64,000 nucleotides of DNA from contig JANWUX010000002.1 of the NCBI GenBank assembly GCA_025057905.1, positions 62,001 through 126,000 on the forward strand, read 5' to 3'. This DNA is from Patescibacteria group bacterium. GTDB lineage: Bacteria; Patescibacteriota; Microgenomatia; UBA1406; GWC2-37-13. Of the stretch, positions 58,550 through 64,000 are shown one piece after another; position 1 is the first letter of the stretch, and every line of letters begins with the position of its first letter. The notes under the pieces were generated by a model. It had not been told where the DNA came from, did not search any database, and saw only the letters and a program-made list of their open reading frames with translations. The translations under genes were made by a program, and so were the position numbers.

Positions 58550-59461
58550 ATGAGAGTTGCCTTCCTGGGCAAGGGTGGGGTTGGCAAAACAACTCTGGCA
58601 GCAGCAATGGCCAAGTATCTGGCCAAGAAGATGCCTTTGGTTTTGGCTATTGACGCTGATGTCAACGAGCACCTAAATCAAGCTTTGGCCATTGACAAAC
58701 CCTTGGTCTTTTTGGGCGATCACTTTGACTGGTTGTTTGATTTTCTCTTTAAAAAGCGCCTTTTTAAGATCAGTGGCCTTCCTCGTGTTGGTTTCCTTCC
58801 CCCTTCGACTGAGTCCCGATTTATCGTCTTTGGCAAGGAGGATCCAGTGATTGCGAAGTTTTTTTGTTTTAAAGATAACTTCGGAGTGGCAATGGTTGGC
58901 AGCTACTCAAAAACTGAGATTGGTGCCTGGTGTTATCACGGTCGGCTTAACACCCTTGAGCTCTTTTTGCACTACCTCGTTGATAAAAAAGACCAAGTCT
59001 TGATCTTAGACATGAATCCTGGGGTTGATATTGTCGCCACCTCTCTTTACTTCGCTTGCGATGTTTACCTTTTTGTCGTCGAGCCGACAATAAAAAGCCT
59101 TCAAGTGTTTCTTGACTTTAAAAAACTTGTTGGTGACCGACTCAAGAAATATAAAATCCAAGTTGGTGTCATCATTAACAAAATCTATGACGAGGGGGAC
59201 CTTGAATTTATCTCCAAGTACAAGCTGAAGGACCCGATCCTGGCAAAGATCCCCTATTTTCTAACGGTTGTGGAACCCCAATCATTGGTTGACCAGCTCG
59301 TCAAAGATTACTCGTCCCTTTTTGACATGATCATCAGCCAGTTGGTTTCCCTTCGAACCAAAGAGGATTACTATCGCCAGCTGACTGAGTATTTCCTTTC
59401 AAGGTTCAAAGAGGAGTCAGTAACTAAGTTTATCGATCCAAACTTTTCCTTTACTAGTTAA
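58550..59461 (+). CDS. CooC/ParA/MinD-like P-loop ATPase, paralog 1
   Basis: MRVAFLGKGGVGKTTLAAAMAKYLAKK...IDADVNEHL; WCYHGRLNTLELFLHYLV; C-terminal FIDPNFSF. Confidence 0.85.
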   Translation: MRVAFLGKGGVGKTTLAAAMAKYLAKKMPLVLAIDADVNEHLNQALAIDKPLVFLGDHFDWLFDFLFKKRLFKISGLPRVGFLPPSTESRFIVFGKEDPVIAKFFCFKDNFGVAMVGSYSKTEIGAWCYHGRLNTLELFLHYLVDKKDQVLILDMNPGVDIVATSLYFACDVYLFVVEPTIKSLQVFLDFKKLVGDRLKKYKIQVGVIINKIYDEGDLEFISKYKLKDPILAKIPYFLTVVEPQSLVDQLVKDYSSLFDMIISQLVSLRTKEDYYRQLTEYFLSRFKEESVTKFIDPNFSFTS

Positions 59462-59473
59462 CCAAAGATTCTC

Positions 59474-60430
59474 ATGAAGGTTACTTTTATTGGCAAGGGT
59501 GGCAGCGGAAAGACAACACTAGCCTGCCTTTTTGTTCATTATTTGCTAAAAAAAAACAAAAAAATCCTTGCCGTTGATGCTGATCTAAATGATCACTTTG
59601 GTTACTACTTAGGTTTTCGGGAAAAACCACCCGCCTTCGGCGAGGCTTTTTTTGAGCTAGCCGACTATATTTTTGGCAGTTATAAACCAGCCACTTTTCC
59701 AAAGATTGGCACTATCCCCCCTCGACGAGGTTATCACAACTTTCAAATCGATGACAGTGACTGGGTGATCAAAAAATATACCCTTAAAAAAGGTTATCTC
59801 TACTATCTTAATGTTGGCACCTACAAAGAAGAAAACGTTGGCAATGTTTGCTTTCATGGTAAACTGAACAGCTTAGAGCTCTACCTCAACTATTTGCTTG
59901 AAAAAGAAACTGAATTTGTTGTCATTGATGCCATGGCTGGCACTGATTATCTTGCTACTTCTCTTTACTATTCTTCTGACATCTATTTTTTTGTCATTGA
60001 GCCAACTCTTTCTAGTCTTGAGGTTTTCTTTCAGTATCTGTCTAAGATTGAGGGAGAAATTGACAGATTCAAGATCGCAATCTATCCAATTGCCAACAAA
60101 ATCGTTGATGATCGACAGCTTGATTTTCTCAAACCGCGCTTGAGAGCCTATGCTGACAATCTGATTGTCTTTCCTTTTGATCGAAATTATCGCCGGCTAG
60201 AGCAAACCTACGATCTGAGTCTTTACTCACAGCTGATAAAAAACAATCTATTCTCTCTCGAGGAAGTTTTTTCTCGAGCTTCAATAAAGCGCCGGTCGCC
60301 AGAAGAGTTCTACAAAGGTCTGCGAGAGCTATTTGTCCGTGAGTGCTTGAAATGGGTCAATGAGACTTACAAACAAGACTTCCGTTTTTTAATCGATCCA
60401 GATTTTCGGTCGTTTGCGCTTGAAAACTAA
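59474..60430 (+). CDS. CooC/ParA/MinD-like P-loop ATPase, paralog 2
   Basis: MKVTFIGKGGSGKTTLACLFVHYLLKK...VDADLNDHF; VCFHGKLNSLELYLNYLL; C-terminal LIDPDFRSF. Confidence 0.87.
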   Translation: MKVTFIGKGGSGKTTLACLFVHYLLKKNKKILAVDADLNDHFGYYLGFREKPPAFGEAFFELADYIFGSYKPATFPKIGTIPPRRGYHNFQIDDSDWVIKKYTLKKGYLYYLNVGTYKEENVGNVCFHGKLNSLELYLNYLLEKETEFVVIDAMAGTDYLATSLYYSSDIYFFVIEPTLSSLEVFFQYLSKIEGEIDRFKIAIYPIANKIVDDRQLDFLKPRLRAYADNLIVFPFDRNYRRLEQTYDLSLYSQLIKNNLFSLEEVFSRASIKRRSPEEFYKGLRELFVRECLKWVNETYKQDFRFLIDPDFRSFALEN

Positions 60431-61824
60431 TGTATCAACGTCAACCACTGATTGACGAGCGCTGGCAAAAATTCCTTGATCAAGTTGAAGTCATTGAGCT
60501 GGTCGACAGATACGGCTCACCTTTGAATGTGATTTTGCCGACTCGTCTGAAAGAAAATATCGAGTCATTTAAACAGATCTTTCGAAAGTTTGGTCTGCCC
60601 CCAAAAATTTTCTTTGCTCATAAAGTGACCAAATCTTTAGCCCTAGTAAAGCAGGCAAAGGCTGCTCAGGTTGGTATCGATGTTTCTTCTGTTGGTGAGC
60701 TTGAGCAGGCTCATCAGGCTGGTTTTTCCAAAGATGAGATTGTTGCCAACGGTCCAAAGAGCGATCCTTTTCTTGAGGCCTGTCTCAAGGCCAAGGTGAT
60801 TATCATCGTTGATTCTCTTTTGGAACTGAAGCGGATTTTAGACAGAAACACATCATCTGGAAAACTAAAAGTTCTCCTTAGAGTCTCTGATTTTAATTCG
60901 GCTCACGTGAAGATAAACCCCCAGCTGGATCGGTTTGGGATTGAGTTTCAAAAGATTGATCAAGCTCTGGCACTAATTGCCTCTTGTCCAGGTCAGATTG
61001 ATCTTTTAGGTTTTTCATTTCATTTCAATGATGACAGTTTTGAAAAACGAGTAGTGGCTCTGGAGATGCTTCTGGAAAAAGTTTTTTTGCTTCGAAAACA
61101 AGGTTGGAAACTGAAAGTGATCGACATTGGCGGTGGTTTCCGGTCAAACTATTTAAAAGAAAAAAAACACTGGGTGGAATTTGTTGAAAAATTTAAGCAG
61201 ATGATCGTCTCTGGCCATCATAGAGTTAGCTATGACGGCAAAACTTACGGTTTTCAGATAGTCGACGGGACGATTAAAGGCAGTCCGACATTCCCAGCTT
61301 ACTATACCGAGAGACCAGGAGCAAAGCTTTTCGAGGAAGTTCTCAGTTTTCGATCACCAACTTTCGGCGAGACTTCTTTGGGGAGACTGGCTTTGGATCT
61401 TGGTCTTGAGATCTGGGTCGAGCCTGGGCAGGCGCTTGTCGATCAAGTTGGTCTGACAGTGATGAGAGTGATTGATGTCAAGGTAAAACTCGGTGAGCGA
61501 GTCATCATCGTTGAAGGTAACTACACAAACTTGTTCGCTGACCATCTGGAAATGTTTGTCGATCCGCTGGTGATAAAGAGGACAAGCCCTTCTTCCCCTT
61601 TCAAACATAGCTATTTTGTTGCCGGTAACTTATGCCTGGGGATGGATCTTATCGTCAATCACAAAGTTTTTTTGCCGGAGGTTTCAGCCGGCGATCTTTT
61701 AGTTTTTCCAAACACAGCTGCTTATCGAATGGATTTTGTTGATGCCTCGCCTCTTCTTCAGCCTCGACCAAGAAGGGTTATCTGGTCACCGGATGAGTTA
61801 GCTGTTTACCCGGAAAGTAACTAA
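60430..61824 (+). CDS. PLP-dependent fold-III decarboxylase (LysA/SbnH/Y4yA-like)
   Basis: YGSPLNVILPTRLKENIESFKQIF...KIFFAHKVTKSLALVKQAKAAQVGIDVSSVGELEQAHQAG; LKVIDIGGGF; VAGNLCLGMDLI; start overlaps preceding stop (TAATG). Confidence 0.85.
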   Translation: MYQRQPLIDERWQKFLDQVEVIELVDRYGSPLNVILPTRLKENIESFKQIFRKFGLPPKIFFAHKVTKSLALVKQAKAAQVGIDVSSVGELEQAHQAGFSKDEIVANGPKSDPFLEACLKAKVIIIVDSLLELKRILDRNTSSGKLKVLLRVSDFNSAHVKINPQLDRFGIEFQKIDQALALIASCPGQIDLLGFSFHFNDDSFEKRVVALEMLLEKVFLLRKQGWKLKVIDIGGGFRSNYLKEKKHWVEFVEKFKQMIVSGHHRVSYDGKTYGFQIVDGTIKGSPTFPAYYTERPGAKLFEEVLSFRSPTFGETSLGRLALDLGLEIWVEPGQALVDQVGLTVMRVIDVKVKLGERVIIVEGNYTNLFADHLEMFVDPLVIKRTSPSSPFKHSYFVAGNLCLGMDLIVNHKVFLPEVSAGDLLVFPNTAAYRMDFVDASPLLQPRPRRVIWSPDELAVYPESN

Positions 61825-63128
61825 TGGCTATTTATCGATCAATTACTGAGGTCATTGGCAACACTCCTTTGCTTCTTCTTGATCCTAAAAAAACAGGAAT
61901 AAAAAACATCGAAATTTATGCCAAACTTGAATATCTTAACCCATTTGGCTCAATCAAGGATCGAACTGCTTTTGGGATGATCAAAGAGGAGCTCCCTAGA
62001 CTGAAAAAGGAGTCGCGAAAGATCATCGAAGCCTCAAGTGGCAACACCATAAAAGCTCTGGCTGGCTTGGCTAACCTCTGCGGCCTGTCATCGGTTAGCG
62101 TCACCAATCGAATCCGGGTCCCCGAGATTAAAGAGATTTTGTTGCTAATGGGCGTTGAGATAATCGAAACACCGGGCCGAAGCGCTTGTCTTGATCCAAA
62201 CAACCCTGATGACCCTCTTTATGTTATCAATAAAATGATACTCGCTGAGCCGGACAAATACTTTTATCCAAATCAATATCACAACGAAAATAATCCAGCC
62301 ATCCATGAGCAGACGACCGCTCAAGAGATCCTCAGAGACTTGGGGTCGATTGATTATCTGTTTGCCTCTTTGGGGACGACGGGATCGTCTTTGGGCCTAT
62401 TTCGGGCCTTAAAAAAAGAGAATCCCCGACTAAAGATTTTTGGTATCGCTGCCTCAGCCGAGGACTTTATTCCAGGAATTCGAAGCCAAGGCGAACTTTT
62501 AGAAGTGGGCCTGTTTGAACCAGAAATCTATGAGGAGATCATCTATGTCTCCAGTTTGAAGGCTCTTGAAGCAATGAGAGAGTTAATCATTAATTTTGGC
62601 ATTTTAGCTGGCCCAAGCAGTGGGTCAGTTTACTTTGCCGCCAAGAATAAACTTTCTTACCTTAACTCGGAGACATCAGGCAAGAAAGCAGTCATTATAA
62701 CCTGCGATCGGTTTGAATGGTATCTTTCCTATATCAAAAAAAGAAAGCCAGAATGGTTTGGCTTGAAAAAAAAAGCCCACAGTCCCTATGAGTTTGAGTT
62801 TGACGAGAATTTTCCCTATGAAATTGAGTCAGAAAACTTACTTGAATTTATTCAAAAAAATGAGCCACTTGTGATTGATCTTCGATCACCTTTTGCCTTC
62901 CAGCTTGGCCACTTGCCCGAGTCAATTAATATTGAAGCTTCTTTTTTTGCGGAGTTGGTTGATGATCGAAGGCCATTTTCTATAAAAAAACCGTTGCTTT
63001 TGGTTTGTGCCATTGGTGTTGTTTCGAAGCGTCTAGCTGCTTACCTGCGAACTCTTGGATATGAAAGCTATTCTCTCAAGTATGGTCTCAATAGTTTTGA
63101 GGGTGATCTGGAAAGCTCTGATCAATGA
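61824..63128 (+). CDS. Cysteine synthase-like PLP enzyme fused to C-terminal rhodanese domain
   Basis: ITEVIGNTPLLLLDPKK...LEYLNPFGSIKDRTAFGMI...IEASSGNTIKALAGLA...LFASLGTTGSSLGLFRAL; C-terminal EPLVIDLRSPFAFQLGHLPESINIEASFF...LLLVCAIGVVSKRLAAYLRTLGYESYSLKYGLNSF. Confidence 0.9.
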   Translation: MAIYRSITEVIGNTPLLLLDPKKTGIKNIEIYAKLEYLNPFGSIKDRTAFGMIKEELPRLKKESRKIIEASSGNTIKALAGLANLCGLSSVSVTNRIRVPEIKEILLLMGVEIIETPGRSACLDPNNPDDPLYVINKMILAEPDKYFYPNQYHNENNPAIHEQTTAQEILRDLGSIDYLFASLGTTGSSLGLFRALKKENPRLKIFGIAASAEDFIPGIRSQGELLEVGLFEPEIYEEIIYVSSLKALEAMRELIINFGILAGPSSGSVYFAAKNKLSYLNSETSGKKAVIITCDRFEWYLSYIKKRKPEWFGLKKKAHSPYEFEFDENFPYEIESENLLEFIQKNEPLVIDLRSPFAFQLGHLPESINIEASFFAELVDDRRPFSIKKPLLLVCAIGVVSKRLAAYLRTLGYESYSLKYGLNSFEGDLESSDQ

Positions 63129-64000
63129 GTCAAGAGAATAAATATCGTCGTCATTTTCCTCTTTTTGATCATCAGCCAGCGCTTGTCTATCTTAATTCAT
63201 CAGCGGTCAATCCTCTTCCTCGCTTTTCAATTGAGAAATTGACACAGCTTCTTGGCCAGACTGTTCTTCTTGAAAATCGAGATAACGCATTTTTAAGCCA
63301 AAAAATAAATCAAATGATCGAGATAACAAGAAGAAAAATCCTCAACTTTTTTTCTGCCAATGAAAAACTCTGGTTCGTTTTCTTCACCGCCGGCACAACC
63401 GATTGGGTCAATCGACTGGCCCTGTTGATGTTGACAGATTTTTTTAAAGAGGAAGACAAGGTTCTTGTTGGTCAAAATGATCATCAATCAGTTGTTTATC
63501 CTTTTGTTTGGCTTTCGCAATTAGCAAAAGCGAGCAAACCCAAAATGCGAGTTTGGGTTAGATTTTACCTCAATGCTGAAAATGGTTTGATTGACTCTAG
63601 AAATTTTCTCTCTCTTGTTGACAGTCGAACAAGATTGGTCATTCTCAGTCTTGTCAACAACAGCTTTGGTGTCATAAATGATCTTAAATGGTTGATAAAT
63701 CAGACTAAGATAAAAATAAATAACAGCCAAGAGAAGTTACCTCTTTTTTGTATCGATATCAACCAGGCTGTTTTGAGAACAAAGATTGATCTAGAGTCAA
63801 TTGGGGGCGACTGTTATTTTTTTTCGGGGGAAAAGCTCTTGGGACTTGGCGGGGTCGGGGTGGTGATTGTAAGAAAAGATCGACTGAAGACTTTGCCGGT
63901 GATTTTTTCCGGCAGTGGCGGCGGTTTTGAGTTTTCTAACAATGAGCTCTCGATAAAAAACCTCTGGCAGGCTCAGGAGGTAGGAACAAAAAATGTCTTG
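63125..64000 (+). CDS. Class V aminotransferase / cysteine desulfurase-like, truncated by window edge
   Basis: Translation from ATG 63125 (ATGA overlap with upstream stop): MSQENKYRRHFPLFDHQPALVYLNSSAVNPLPRFSIEKL...VFFTAGTTDWVNRLALL...DKVLVGQNDHQSVVYPFVW...FCIDINQAVLRTKIDLESIGGDCYFFSGEKLLGLGGVGVVIVRKDRL. Confidence 0.82.
   Translation, partial: MSQENKYRRHFPLFDHQPALVYLNSSAVNPLPRFSIEKLTQLLGQTVLLENRDNAFLSQKINQMIEITRRKILNFFSANEKLWFVFFTAGTTDWVNRLALLMLTDFFKEEDKVLVGQNDHQSVVYPFVWLSQLAKASKPKMRVWVRFYLNAENGLIDSRNFLSLVDSRTRLVILSLVNNSFGVINDLKWLINQTKIKINNSQEKLPLFCIDINQAVLRTKIDLESIGGDCYFFSGEKLLGLGGVGVVIVRKDRLKTLPVIFSGSGGGFEFSNNELSIKNLWQAQEVGTKNVL

Overview
AT-rich, gene-dense bacterial chromosomal window. 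Small genes, many start/stop overlaps and many GT-C/GT4 glycosyltransferases suggest a CPR/Patescibacteria (Microgenomates-like) genome; that placement is inference only. I see about 50 plausible CDS, two tRNAs (Leu-GAG, Thr-GGT), one strong candidate structured ncRNA with its own promoter and terminator, and no CRISPR array, rRNA or transposase. Housekeeping genes include rpmB, def, ychF, dnaB, lgt, a YebC-family gene and a SpoU/TrmH methylase. The most interesting part is the right third (49.7-64 kb). It holds a light/UV-protection island: an intact class II CPD photolyase, a carotenoid operon (idi-crtI-crtB-GGPP synthase-lycopene cyclase) headed by a decayed second photolyase/cryptochrome gene, and a divergent Fur-family regulator followed by a UVDE endonuclease. 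Next comes a translationally coupled operon of two paralogous CooC/ParA-like ATPases, a LysA/SbnH-like PLP decarboxylase, a cysteine-synthase-rhodanese fusion and a cysteine-desulfurase-like enzyme. That operon sits behind a near-consensus promoter whose predicted start site is covered by a perfect 7-1-7 palindrome. Other points of interest are an A_AAA_AAG slippery heptamer in correct register joining two ORFs (5.3 kb), three further decayed or interrupted genes, and a HAD-GT4 fusion. All product names come from motif recognition; no database search was run.
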